From the NCBI GenBank assembly GCA_002163245.1, contig MAAL01000050.1, forward strand, positions 1 through 64,000: DNA of 64,000 nucleotides, given 5' to 3'. A program made the translations under genes and the position numbers. The notes under the pieces were generated by a model, which was not told the origin of the DNA, did no database searches, and was given only the letters and a program-made list of their open reading frames with translations. Below are positions 27,144 to 36,021 of the stretch, in pieces (position 1 is the stretch's first letter; every line of letters begins with the position of its first letter). Source of the DNA: Gammaproteobacteria bacterium 42_54_T18. Its GTDB lineage: Bacteria > Pseudomonadota > Gammaproteobacteria > Pseudomonadales > Ketobacteraceae.

Positions 27144-28094
27144 ATGAATGCTAATAGACAAATGATTGTTCGTGGCTTTATTCTCGTATTGTTTTTTGTT
27201 GCGAGTGCTGTTGTCGGTGTGGTGATTTATACGCACTGGTCAATACGCCAGTTGATAACGCCTATACCCTCCAATGAGGTGTTATTTGATTTACTTGACG
27301 TAGAGGGTGGTCCTACCTCCATAAATTATATTGTTACTGCAAGTTTACAAGACCGGCTTCGTGGCGAGATAGTCTTCCCAGCCTTCGTATTACGCTGGGC
27401 CGATGGCCGCCGATTTGTGATTGACATGGGAATGGATGAGAGCGGAGCAAAGCATTTTTATGAAAAGATGGCTTGGCAGTATGAGAGTGATGATATTAAG
27501 GTCCATGGCTCCGTCGTGCAACAACTGGGGGCTGAGGCATCATTGGTTGCGGGGTTAGGCTTTACGCATTTACACGAAGATCATGTGCAAGGAGTACAAC
27601 GCTATTGTCAGCCTCAATCGATTAAATTGCCGCTTTTTCAAACGCCACAACAAGCCGAGGAGCGTAACTATACGACTGGATTCGGTGCGGCTTTTGTTGA
27701 AGACGCAGGCTGCGTTTCCCCTCAGGCTTTAATCGGAGCGGGTCCGCTTTATTCGGTTCCCGGTTTCCCTGGTTTAGCTGCCATTCCGGTAGCGGGCCAT
27801 AGTCCGGGCAGCACGGTTTTTGTCGCAGCAGTGGAAGGCACGTTATGGATTGTTGCCGGGGATATTAGCTGGACACGCGAATCTATGCTGATTAATCAGC
27901 CCAAGCAGGTTTCGTTATTCCGCTCGTTTATCATTCCCGAAGATGGAAGTAGACTAATCGAGTTGCGTGAATGGTTAGCTCAACTTGACAGCTATGACCT
28001 TGTTAAGGTGTTGTTGTGCCATGATGGTCTTGCGTTACAGGTAGATGGGCCATCTGAATTTAAACCACCTCTACACAAGAGTGAAGGTCGGTAG
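27144..28094 (+). CDS. Membrane-anchored MBL-fold hydrolase
   Basis: The 316-residue protein has one N-terminal membrane segment (FILVLFFVASAVVGVVIYTH) and then an MBL domain with the metal motif HLHEDH (in FTHLHEDHVQGVQ), PVAGHSPGSTVF supplying a His, and an Asp in IVAGDISWTR. The catalytic domain probably faces the periplasm. The layout resembles lactonase or thioesterase-like MBL enzymes, but the substrate is unknown. It is downstream of the SDR/TetR relics, so it may once have belonged to a TetR-controlled set. Confidence 0.8.
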   Translation: MNANRQMIVRGFILVLFFVASAVVGVVIYTHWSIRQLITPIPSNEVLFDLLDVEGGPTSINYIVTASLQDRLRGEIVFPAFVLRWADGRRFVIDMGMDESGAKHFYEKMAWQYESDDIKVHGSVVQQLGAEASLVAGLGFTHLHEDHVQGVQRYCQPQSIKLPLFQTPQQAEERNYTTGFGAAFVEDAGCVSPQALIGAGPLYSVPGFPGLAAIPVAGHSPGSTVFVAAVEGTLWIVAGDISWTRESMLINQPKQVSLFRSFIIPEDGSRLIELREWLAQLDSYDLVKVLLCHDGLALQVDGPSEFKPPLHKSEGR

Positions 28095-28112
28095 TCGTAA
28101 ATGTTTTATGCT

Positions 28113-28997
28113 CTATTTAATGGGAATGGCATAGTGCATAACTGAGTTTGCAGACTCCGCGTCATGATCTGGGCCGTATACTTCAATATCAGCCCCATAG
28201 GTATGTTGTTTTCCTGATCGCATTAACCAATTTGAGTAAATGTAATTCACGGTGTTATCGATATATTCTACTTCACCTTTGTGTTCAAATTTCGCATAGG
28301 TGGCTGATGGTATCGTAATACACTCCATTCCCTCGGGAGCAGTGGATTCTTGAGTTACTTCCATTGCGGCATAATAAACAAGCTGATCTGAATGGCTGCT
28401 GCACTGCAAAATCACACCGTAGCAGGTGCCTCTGATGGCGTGTTCAATTTCTTGGTATCGTGATAAAAAATCCTTCCATAGCGGGGGTAACTTATCACCA
28501 ATATTATTCTTTTCAGAATCTACACTATAGAAGAGCGTTTTTAGTCCAATTAATTGTAGGCTTTTTTGCTTATAGATTTCTGGCTCTAGGGATAGCTTGG
28601 TATTGATATGTGTTAGGTAGTCAACGTCGAACTGGATTTTTTTCAAAAACATATTTTTGTCGCCAATGCGTCGATACTCACCGGGAGTTAAACCAAACAT
28701 ATTTTTAAAGGCACGAGCAAAGCTCTCTTGGCTCTCATACCCTGCTGTCAATGCGATATCGATGATCTTTTTGTCAGTCGTTAATAGCGCATCGAGAGCG
28801 TTAGCTAATCTTCTAGATCGGATATAGGTTTTTAGCGTTTCATTGGTGAGCGCTTTAAATAGTCGTTGAAAATGCCAACGACTAATACCTGCGGCATTAG
28901 CGATAGCTGCGCTTGATATAGCTTCACTGGATATATCGTCATCCAATGATTCTTCGAAGAAGTCGATTCCCCGTTGTACCTGTTTAAGATAATTCAT
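28113..28997 (-). CDS. AraC regulator with GyrI-like effector domain (Rob type)
   Basis: The 294-residue protein has the DNA-binding domain first (about 1-110: IANAAGISRWHFQRLFKALT and IIDIALTAGYESQESFARAF, ending FGLTPGEYRRIG). A GyrI-like/SOUL effector domain follows (about 125-294, with IPSATYAKFEHKGEVEYIDN and the terminal HYAIPIK). This order matches Rob and related regulators of stress or multidrug response, in which the C-terminal domain binds small hydrophobic molecules. The gene for a four-TM protein lies 14 nt upstream on the same strand, suggesting one operon. Confidence 0.88.
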   Translation of the reverse strand: MNYLKQVQRGIDFFEESLDDDISSEAISSAAIANAAGISRWHFQRLFKALTNETLKTYIRSRRLANALDALLTTDKKIIDIALTAGYESQESFARAFKNMFGLTPGEYRRIGDKNMFLKKIQFDVDYLTHINTKLSLEPEIYKQKSLQLIGLKTLFYSVDSEKNNIGDKLPPLWKDFLSRYQEIEHAIRGTCYGVILQCSSHSDQLVYYAAMEVTQESTAPEGMECITIPSATYAKFEHKGEVEYIDNTVNYIYSNWLMRSGKQHTYGADIEVYGPDHDAESANSVMHYAIPIK

Positions 28998-29011
28998 GGT
29001 ATGAACAACTA

Positions 29012-29476
29012 TTACGATTGTGTATATCTCGAATATAACCTGGACGCGATAAACGAGGCAATGAGGGTTTCAATGAGTGCGAGTGGCAACACAACAATAG
29101 CGAACCTCCACGCAGATAAGTTCATATTTGCCATGCCAATCCAAAAAAGCACAAAGAAGAAGCACCATGACATAGCCCCACTGATAAAAACAGTTTTTCG
29201 GGTATTGCCGAACGCTTGGGCACATAACCAGAACAAAAACACCATTAGCCCGGTTAACAATGTGCCCCATACGCCCCAAATCAAGAATATCGGTAAAGTC
29301 ATGTTGGCAACCTCTGGCACCATCGAAAGGTGCACCTGCATTTCTGGCCTAACAATGACAAGGTATCGAAACACCTCAGAGGTCTGAACCCACAGACTGG
29401 TCAGCAGGGTGATTATTAGGAATTGATGTGGAGATAAGGTACTTAAAGAGCGGCTTTCTGAGGTTTGATTGATCAT
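29012..29476 (-). CDS. Small integral membrane protein, four predicted TM segments
   Basis: The 154-residue protein has hydrophobic stretches at about residues 18-40 (FLIITLLTSLWVQTSEVFRYL), 58-88, 95-118 and 122-147. No known family was recognised. It lies 14 nt upstream of the Rob-like regulator on the same strand. The operon arrangement suggests a membrane partner in the same response; this is inference only. Confidence 0.65.
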   Translation of the reverse strand: MINQTSESRSLSTLSPHQFLIITLLTSLWVQTSEVFRYLVIVRPEMQVHLSMVPEVANMTLPIFLIWGVWGTLLTGLMVFLFWLCAQAFGNTRKTVFISGAMSWCFFFVLFWIGMANMNLSAWRFAIVVLPLALIETLIASFIASRLYSRYTQS

Positions 29477-29589
29477 CTATGTACTCCGGCAGTAATTGGA
29501 GACAGTATCTTATCGCTTGATGAATCCTCACTTCTGATATTTTGTGCTTTTCCTTGCTTGATTTATCACCCTTTGAAAAACTTGGATGT

Positions 29590-30615
29590 CTATCCAAGTA
29601 ACTGCTTACGATAAGCCGAAGGTGTCATGCCCGTCCACGTTTTGAAACGTCTCTGAAAGGCTCTGATTTCAGTGAACCCTAGTTTTTCTGCGATCTGCGC
29701 TACCGTTAATTCCAGGTCTGATAGGTATTCAATGGCCAGCTGTACGCGCAACCCATCAAGTAATTCTTGCCAGCTAATTCCCGCGTCCTTAAGTCTGCGA
29801 TCAAGTGTTCTGGTGGATACCCCTAAACGTTTGGCCACTACATCCCGTCTGGGGGCGCCGGATAACATTAGCTCCCTGGCATGCCATTTAATGCTTTCCA
29901 CTGAAGAGGCTCTTTTGTCGAGCTCTTGAAGTTGCTGTTGCGCTAGTTGCCTGGCGAGCCGCAAGTTTTCGTCCCCGTGACCGTAAATTGGAAGCTCATG
30001 GATGTCTCTACTGACCTCCATACGAGTATGCCCCGCGCTCCAGCTAATAGGGCAGCGCACAATGGACTCCATTCTACGGCGGGCAGCGTCTGAGTAGGGT
30101 GTGTGCTCTAGCCAAACGTGATTGGGCGACAGGTCTGGTCGTGTGCTTATCAGCCGGAGTAGGCCGCAATACAGGGTTACCACAAACTCTGCCATATTCC
30201 GCCGTATGACGAGGTTTTTGTGGGTCATGGCAACGGATAGCTCAACAGTTGGTCCTGCCACCTGGTAGTTGATGCCGCCACAGTTACCACTTGCCAAGCC
30301 CTGATATCGGGCCATGTTTTTAGGTGCTTCACCAAGGGTAGGGGAGCTGAAAGCCAGCGACATGAGTACACCATACAATGGCGGCATCAGCTGCTGTCCA
30401 ATATCAACACCAAAACTGTCGTTCTTGCTTGCCAGAATTAGCCTAAGAAGTGTCATTTCATACTGAGCCTCAGGGACGCGAGCCGTGGGGAGCAGGTGCT
30501 CATCGCTCAAGCCGGCTTGCTTAACTGTTTCTTTACCAGCTATTCCTAAAGCCTCTGCGCCATAAACGAATTGAGATAGCGCGATGCCAGTGACATAAAA
30601 ATCGTTATCTTTCAT
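29590..30615 (-). CDS. AraC family transcriptional regulator
   Basis: The 341-residue protein has an arabinose-binding-type N-terminal domain (YGVLMSLAFSSPTLGEAPKN) and a C-terminal AraC domain (VAKRLGVSTRTLDRRLKDAG and VAQIAEKLGFTEIRAFQRRF, ending WTGMTPSAYRKQLLG). It is divergent from the DUF1295 gene at 30812, about 200 nt away, which is its most likely target. Confidence 0.85.
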   Translation of the reverse strand: MKDNDFYVTGIALSQFVYGAEALGIAGKETVKQAGLSDEHLLPTARVPEAQYEMTLLRLILASKNDSFGVDIGQQLMPPLYGVLMSLAFSSPTLGEAPKNMARYQGLASGNCGGINYQVAGPTVELSVAMTHKNLVIRRNMAEFVVTLYCGLLRLISTRPDLSPNHVWLEHTPYSDAARRRMESIVRCPISWSAGHTRMEVSRDIHELPIYGHGDENLRLARQLAQQQLQELDKRASSVESIKWHARELMLSGAPRRDVVAKRLGVSTRTLDRRLKDAGISWQELLDGLRVQLAIEYLSDLELTVAQIAEKLGFTEIRAFQRRFKTWTGMTPSAYRKQLLG

Positions 30616-30811
30616 GGGTTAAGTGGCTTTCCTCAGGGTTCACAGGAGTTTGGCATTATCGACCAAACAACTCAACTGGCCACCTCGTGTTTGAGCATGG
30701 CAACATTTGCCGCTTACTTGTCGACCTTAACCGCTGATTACAGTACGTTTAGCTGGCAACATAAGGTGTAATGTTGCGGATAATGTCGTTTTGATGGTTA
30801 AGGGTTTGATT

Positions 30812-31729
30812 ATGAGTTTAAGCACTGGTTTAAGTCTTGGTTTTATATCGTTATGGTGCGTCGCTTTGTTTTCTAATGTCGATGCACTGGTGGATCTATT
30901 ACTTGTTAATGCCGTAATACAGGTTGCGTTTTTTATTGTGGTTGCCTGTATCCCATTCTTACGAACTGGGCGAATGTCGTATGTTGATATCGCTTGGCCT
31001 TTTGGTGTTGCTATCATCGGGATTTTGATAATTTTTATGGGTGATGGAGACGCTATTCGAAAGATGCTGGTTGGCGGGGTGTATTTGTTTATTGGTTTAC
31101 GCATGGGCATTGGCGCGTTAACAATGGCAAAAACTACTGGCGTTATTTTCAAGAGTGAATTCCCCCGGTATCAATATCGTCGCATGATATTGGAAAAGTC
31201 CGGAACAAAAAACATTGAATTTCATATTCTGGTAGAAATCATGGTTCAAGCCTTCGCCAATATTTCAGTGCTTGCTTTGCCTGGCTTTATCATTGCCACT
31301 AATGACAGCCATTCAATTTCTTCTTTGGAGATTTTGGGTATTTGCATATGGGGTACGGCTTATATTTTTGAATCAATCGCCGATGGGCAAAAATTGCTAT
31401 TCATTTCCAAAAACAAACGGGGTGTCTGTAATATCGGTTTGTGGCGTTATAGTCGCCATCCTAACTATTTTGCTGAATGGATGGTTTGGACAGGGTTAGT
31501 GGTAGCTGCAATACCATCGTGGTTGGCGTTAAGTTCAGTTGAAGCGACGCCTGTATGGATAGCATTAGGTGTGGGTGCGATTAATGCGTCAATCATGATG
31601 TATATCACGTTGGTGTATCTAACGGGTGCAACACCAGCAGAATACTATTCTGTTAGAAAAAGAGCGGAATACAAAGATTACCAAGAAAGAACAAGTATGT
31701 TTTTTCCGTGGTTTCCAAAGAGATTTTGA
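30812..31729 (+). CDS. DUF1295 family membrane protein (steroid 5-alpha-reductase-like)
   Basis: From the ATG at 30812 (AAGGG 8 nt upstream) the protein has 305 residues; a TTG at 30791 would overlap the RBS. It has multiple membrane spans and the family signature LWRYSRHPNYFAEWMVWTGL near the C-terminus, seen in DUF1295/isoprenylcysteine methyltransferase-like and 3-oxo-5-alpha-steroid 4-dehydrogenase-like proteins. These are inner-membrane enzymes, probably acting on lipid or steroid-like substrates; the reaction here is not known. The AraC gene upstream is divergent. Confidence 0.82.
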   Translation: MSLSTGLSLGFISLWCVALFSNVDALVDLLLVNAVIQVAFFIVVACIPFLRTGRMSYVDIAWPFGVAIIGILIIFMGDGDAIRKMLVGGVYLFIGLRMGIGALTMAKTTGVIFKSEFPRYQYRRMILEKSGTKNIEFHILVEIMVQAFANISVLALPGFIIATNDSHSISSLEILGICIWGTAYIFESIADGQKLLFISKNKRGVCNIGLWRYSRHPNYFAEWMVWTGLVVAAIPSWLALSSVEATPVWIALGVGAINASIMMYITLVYLTGATPAEYYSVRKRAEYKDYQERTSMFFPWFPKRF

Positions 31730-31738
31730 AAATAAACG

Positions 31739-32395
31739 CTAGCTAATCACGCGGTTGGCTGAGAGTCTATTTGTGTTACTGGCAGGGGCTTCCTTCTGTT
31801 GCTTTCTAACATGCTTTAGACCCTCGCCTTCCATTGTGAATGCCTGTCCGAATCCTTTGACGTAATTTCCCCTTTTCACCGTGAGCTCGAATAGTTGGAA
31901 ATCGGGTAGGGATCGAAGTAAGTCAACTGTTGCACCATGTACTTCACTAAAGGCGTCCAAAATTTTGTTTCTTTGGTCGCTTTCCATCGACACAACGTTA
32001 GCGACGCACTCAAGTGTAAGTCGTTGGCGGGAAAATACATTCTTTGCTTCCGCCTCGTTTTGAATAAAGAATAGTGACAAAGCAGGGTGTTGAAGAATAT
32101 TCGCTGTATGGGATGCTAGTCCACTGATGAAAATATAATAACAGCCTGATCTTCTTATATATGGAGCATAACTGGCCTCTGGGTTTCCTTGTGCATTAAG
32201 CGTAGCCAATTGAACCGATCTAAATTGCCTGATGAGACTTTCGGTTTCTTCCAGGATTACTTCCGATTCAGATGCACCTATTCCAGCGGATGTTGAGGAA
32301 TACTCTCCATTGAAACAATGACACAGAGGGCATTGATCGATCATATCGCCAAGCAAGGGGGATATTTTTTTACAATCAAAGCAGTTGTAATAACT
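31739..32395 (-). CDS. HugZ-like FMN/heme-binding split-barrel protein with zinc-ribbon-like N-terminus
   Basis: The protein has about 218 residues from the ATG at 32395; a GTG at 32410 is an equally possible start. The N-terminal CFDCKK...CPLCHCF looks like a small zinc-binding ribbon. A PNPOx-like split barrel follows (SVQLATLNAQGNPEASYAPY, IFISGLASHTANILQHPALS), as in HugZ/HutZ heme-utilisation proteins. The terminal region with GLKHVRKQ is also in keeping with that family. HugZ proteins bind or degrade heme to free iron. No heme receptor gene is adjacent. The gene is convergent with DUF1295. Confidence 0.72.
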   Translation of the reverse strand, partial: SYYNCFDCKKISPLLGDMIDQCPLCHCFNGEYSSTSAGIGASESEVILEETESLIRQFRSVQLATLNAQGNPEASYAPYIRRSGCYYIFISGLASHTANILQHPALSLFFIQNEAEAKNVFSRQRLTLECVANVVSMESDQRNKILDAFSEVHGATVDLLRSLPDFQLFELTVKRGNYVKGFGQAFTMEGEGLKHVRKQQKEAPASNTNRLSANRVIS

Positions 32396-32410
32396 CATAA
32401 GAAATTTCAC

Positions 32411-32880
32411 TTTCTCGTGGCAGGATAGTAATAGTATAGATCTATTTGACCCCTGTTGCAGAGTGGCAAATAGGGGCCGCTGGCGTAGAAAACATAAGTG
32501 TTTTAACGCGTAAAATATCTTGCCTTGCCGGTTGGTGGGTGTTAGGGTGGTCGTCGGCTTGAGAGAAAGCCTTATTTTTTGTGTATGCCCCGTCGTTTTA
32601 GTTATAATTCCTCGTGATATTCTCAGTTAAATTACCGTTTTCTTCCTGCTTTTTGCCTATTTAAAGGCTCAATATATTGATTGCATCACTGCAATCCATT
32701 TTTAAACTAGATTCAGAAAACTGAATCATTTCCGCCTATGCTTTAAACGGCATGATCTTACTAACATAGAGGTTATTTATATCCTTAGTTTGAAGATACC
32801 TGGTACAAATATACTTGGTACAAAGATAAAAAGTACAAAGGTAAAAAGTACAAAGCGATTGGCGGTTTTACGAGAATTTT
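32411..32880 (+). promoter_or_regulatory. Structured leader of the RNase R gene
   Basis: This 470-nt region has no gene. Three stem-loops occur in series: GCCT/AGGC (32655-32668), GATTGCA/TGCAATC with loop TCAC (32679-32696) and GATTCAG/CTGAATC with loop AAAA (32710-32727). Four copies of GTACAAA follow at exact 15-nt spacing (32803, 32818, 32833 and 32848), ending about 25 nt before the start codon. Such a long structured leader suggests post-transcriptional control of RNase R, for example by temperature or by its own product, which is an inference. Confidence 0.55.
32802..32861 (+). repeat. 15-bp tandem repeat (x4) in RNase R leader
   Basis: Four units of 15 bp begin GGTACAAATATACTT, GGTACAAAGATAAAA, AGTACAAAGGTAAAA and AGTACAAAGCGATTG. 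GTACAAA is invariant. The array is out of frame with the downstream ORF and lies immediately upstream of its start. Confidence 0.8.
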
Positions 32881-35130
32881 ATGATTTTAAACGCATCCCT
32901 CGATCAATCGAATAGTAATACCTACGCAAACCCTATCCCTAGTCGTGAGTTCATTATGAATCTCTTCGGCAAGGTAAAAAAACATTTAAAGCGTGAGCAG
33001 ATTGCACACAAGTTAAACCTTAAAAACCCCGACCAAAAAGAAGCCTTGAGAAGACGGTTACGTGCAATGGAGCGTGATGGTCAGCTTATGTTTAATAAGT
33101 ACAAAGGCTACCAACTGATAGATCAGAACTCACTTATTACGGGCGTGGTTAGCATTCACCCAGATGGTTTTGGCTTTGTGTCAAACCCTGACTCCGAAAA
33201 AGATTTATTTCTTCCGAAAAATCAAATGAGCCACGTGTTTGATGGTGATGTTGTTCAGGTATTTGTTGAGCCTTCTTCAGATAGAAATCGCACCTTCAAC
33301 AAATTAATCAATATTGTTGAGCGTAAGACGACTCACATTGTTGGGCAACTTAAACGCAGTGGTGACGCATTTTATTTGCTTCCGGACAGTCGAAAGGTAT
33401 TGCACAAAGTGGATGTAGATAGCCACTTTTTGTTGAATGCAAAACCAGGACAGTACGTGAATACTACGATTGTTGAGTACCCCAATCATCGTAAAAATAC
33501 CTTGGTAAAAGTCACCGGCGTGCTTGGTAACCCTCAAGATACTGGTATGGGAATTAAAAAAGCGCTTTGCCGCCATAACATTTCCGGACAGTGGAACGAT
33601 GCATTGATTGACCAAGCAGAAGCGAAGGGGAGGCAAGTGTCGGAGAGCGATAAAATGTCACGTATTGATTATCGTGACTTGCCGTTCGTTACCATTGATG
33701 GTGCGGATGCCAAAGATTTTGATGATGCAGTTTATTGTGAAAAAACCGCATCAGGTGATTGGCGTTTAATGGTTGCCATTGCGGATGTCTCCCATTATGT
33801 ACGGCCAGATGATTTGTTGGACATTGAAGCACTACAGCGTGGTACGTCCATATATTTTCCCGGCCATGTGGTGCCTATGCTGCCGGAAGCCTTGTCAAAC
33901 GGACTTTGCTCTTTGAACCCTTATGTTGACCGTTTGGTGATGGTTTGCGATATGACCATTAACAGCAACGGTGTTATTACTCAATCCACTTTCACAGAAG
34001 GCCTCATTAATTCACAGGCTAGACTGACTTACGATCAGGCTTATGCGCTGGTGGCTAAGAGAAGCTCTAAACTAGCAAAAAAAGTGATCGAAGAGACGCC
34101 GAACATTGTGCCGCATATAGAAAACTTGCATGCACTTTTTCAGGTGTTGAAGCCTGCTCGTAGGCAACGAGGGGCTATTGAATTTGAAACGCGAGAATTT
34201 ACATTTAATCTTACTAAGAAACGCAAGATTTCAAGCTTATCATCGGTAAAGCGCAACGACGCACACAGGATGATTGAGGAGTTTATGTTGTGCGCTAATG
34301 TCTCAACCGCTAAGTTTTTAGACCATCACAAAATACCGAGTTTGTTTCGTACTCATGAGGGGCCGCAGCAAAAGAAGTTAACTGTTTTGCGTGCATTTTT
34401 GTTAGAAAAGGGATTGAGTCTTGGTGGTGGAGATAAACCCAGTCCGCATCACTACAATAAACTTTTAGATAACATTGGGCATCGTAGCGACGCAAGTGTG
34501 ATTCGCACGATATTATTACGCTCTCAGAGTCAGGCGGAGTATACGTCTAGCAACCAGGGGCATTTTGGTTTGGCTTATGATGCCTATGCACATTTCACGT
34601 CCCCGATTAGGCGTTACCCTGACTTATTAACGCATCGAGCGATTCGAGCGAAAATTCGTTGTGGTAAACATAAAAAAGGAGTACATCGATTTCTGAGTTG
34701 GCTGAACTTAGATAGGGGCTTAGATAAGGCAGCCGGTTATCCTTATGATAAAAATGCAATGGATGTATTGGCGACACATTGCTCGCAGCGATCGCGTCAA
34801 GCGGGTGAGGTAAGCCGTGAAGTAGAAAACGAGTTAAAGTGCCAGTATATGGAACAGTTTAAGGGCGAACATTTTTTTGGAACTATTTCTGCTGTGACCA
34901 ACTTCGGTTTTTTTGTTGAGCTGGATCAGGGTGCTGTAGAAGGTTTGGTGCATATATCTAGTTTAGCTAGCGATAATTTTAAATTTGATGCGGGCAAACA
35001 GCAATTGAGTAGCGGAAAACAATGCTTTGTTCTGGGTGATAAAGTGAATGTCGTTTTGAACCGGGTAGATGTGCCGCAACGAAAAATGGATTTTACTGTT
35101 TTGGACTCCGTTGCATTTGATGCTGCCTAG
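32881..35130 (+). CDS. rnr: Ribonuclease R family 3'-5' exoribonuclease
   Basis: The 749-residue protein begins with a winged-helix-like region (HLKREQIAHKLNLKNPDQKE). Cold-shock-type OB domains follow (GVVSIHPDGFGFVSNPDSEK), then the RNB catalytic domain with TIDGADAKDFDDAVYCEK (metal-binding Asp residues) and HFTSPIRRYPDLLTHRAIRA, then a C-terminal S1 domain (GTISAVTNFGFFVELDQGAV). RNase R degrades structured RNA and helps in cold and stress response. The very long basic tail of E. coli RNase R is missing. An in-frame ATG at 32956 (MNLFGKVKKHLKR) is an alternative start; neither has a strong RBS. A terminator follows at 35150. Confidence 0.9.
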   Translation: MILNASLDQSNSNTYANPIPSREFIMNLFGKVKKHLKREQIAHKLNLKNPDQKEALRRRLRAMERDGQLMFNKYKGYQLIDQNSLITGVVSIHPDGFGFVSNPDSEKDLFLPKNQMSHVFDGDVVQVFVEPSSDRNRTFNKLINIVERKTTHIVGQLKRSGDAFYLLPDSRKVLHKVDVDSHFLLNAKPGQYVNTTIVEYPNHRKNTLVKVTGVLGNPQDTGMGIKKALCRHNISGQWNDALIDQAEAKGRQVSESDKMSRIDYRDLPFVTIDGADAKDFDDAVYCEKTASGDWRLMVAIADVSHYVRPDDLLDIEALQRGTSIYFPGHVVPMLPEALSNGLCSLNPYVDRLVMVCDMTINSNGVITQSTFTEGLINSQARLTYDQAYALVAKRSSKLAKKVIEETPNIVPHIENLHALFQVLKPARRQRGAIEFETREFTFNLTKKRKISSLSSVKRNDAHRMIEEFMLCANVSTAKFLDHHKIPSLFRTHEGPQQKKLTVLRAFLLEKGLSLGGGDKPSPHHYNKLLDNIGHRSDASVIRTILLRSQSQAEYTSSNQGHFGLAYDAYAHFTSPIRRYPDLLTHRAIRAKIRCGKHKKGVHRFLSWLNLDRGLDKAAGYPYDKNAMDVLATHCSQRSRQAGEVSREVENELKCQYMEQFKGEHFFGTISAVTNFGFFVELDQGAVEGLVHISSLASDNFKFDAGKQQLSSGKQCFVLGDKVNVVLNRVDVPQRKMDFTVLDSVAFDAA

Positions 35131-35149
35131 TCGTCTGGACGTAGCCCAG

Positions 35150-35190
35150 TGATAACCAGGCAAAAAATGCTTGGTTATCAATCATTTTTT
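35150..35190 (+). terminator. Rho-independent terminator after rnr
   Basis: TGATAACCAGGC (35150-35161) pairs with GCTTGGTTATCA (35169-35180) apart from one G-U, and T6 follows at 35185-35190. The tract overlaps the last Lys codons and stop of the convergent MarR gene. Confidence 0.8.
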
Positions 35191-35703
35191 CTTGAGCTCC
35201 ACATACGCATCTGGGTTTTCAACCGCCGTATTTTGTCGGTCTAGGGTACCAACATCGAGTACCGGTGATGCGTCAATGTGCTGGGCATCCATCATGTGTG
35301 CTACTCGTTGCAACGACGCAATAATCATGGTTTGTTCCCAGTCTTGTAGGTCTGAAAATTGGCGGGTGAATTGTTCCTGTAAGGGAGTGGGGGCGTTTTT
35401 AAGCTTCTCGATGGCTTCATCAGTGAGAAACGCATGCACTTTACGCTTATCCTGTGCTGAGCGCTCTCGATAGACCAAATTCCGCTTTTCCATTCTGTCG
35501 AGAATTGTCGTTACTGTGGCCTGGCTCAAGCTTATTTCATTGGCGAGTTCACCGATTGTTACCTGGCCTTTGTCCCGAATAGCTTGCAGCAGAAGGATCT
35601 GTGGGGCGGTCAAACCAGCTGTTTTTGACAGGTGTTTCGAGTGGAGGTCGGTGGCCCTAATAACACGGCGCAGAGATACGAGTACTTCTTGAATACGATC
35701 CAA
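35182..35703 (-). CDS. ectR: EctR-like MarR family regulator
   Basis: The 173-residue MarR protein starts MDRIQEVLVSLRRVIRATDL and has GLTAPQILLLQAIRDKGQVT. The winged helix is IGELANEISLSQATVTTILD with the RERSAQDKRKVHAFLT wing. It is divergent from ectA, the arrangement in which EctR represses ectABC in many halotolerant proteobacteria. The symbol rests on context plus family type; a generic MarR role cannot be excluded. The shared intergenic region holds a 14-bp tandem repeat likely to be the operator. Confidence 0.75.
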   Translation of the reverse strand: MDRIQEVLVSLRRVIRATDLHSKHLSKTAGLTAPQILLLQAIRDKGQVTIGELANEISLSQATVTTILDRMEKRNLVYRERSAQDKRKVHAFLTDEAIEKLKNAPTPLQEQFTRQFSDLQDWEQTMIIASLQRVAHMMDAQHIDASPVLDVGTLDRQNTAVENPDAYVELKKK

Positions 35704-35849
35704 AATGAAGCCTTTTTCGAGTGAAGAATTTTCTCGATTATAGGAGGAATATTCCTCTAAGCCGATCCTTTTATAGGAAACTGCACGGTTTTATTTCAAC
35801 ATTGGTGAAATCCGCTAGTATAAGGCCCTCGAGCGCTATTCTTTATATG

Positions 35850-35891
35850 TTTAGAGCACTATATTTAGAGCACTATATTTAGATCACTAAA
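35850..35891. promoter_or_regulatory. Three 14-bp tandem repeats, candidate EctR operator
   Basis: TTTAGAGCACTATA (35850-35863), the same again (35864-35877) and TTTAGATCACTAAA (35878-35891) are adjacent. The third unit is an inverted repeat (TTTAG-ATCA-CTAAA). The array lies in the 318-nt region (35704-36021) between the divergent ectR-like and ectA genes, 131 nt before ectA. Nothing else was recognised in that region except AT-rich sequence. Confidence 0.6.
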
Positions 35892-36021
35892 CAATACCTT
35901 TCAAATATCACTCAAATATCATACAATACCGCCTGAATATCTGGGGTTAGGTCAAATGCATTCGTTCTTTTGATCCAATTTTTGATGGATTTATTGTTTG
36001 AGATCTAAATATTAGGCATAT

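Noticed and set aside
30727-31152. 141-codon minus-strand open frame over DUF1295
   Set aside because: Composition is a mirror of the membrane-protein gene, and the opposite strand has a clear family match.
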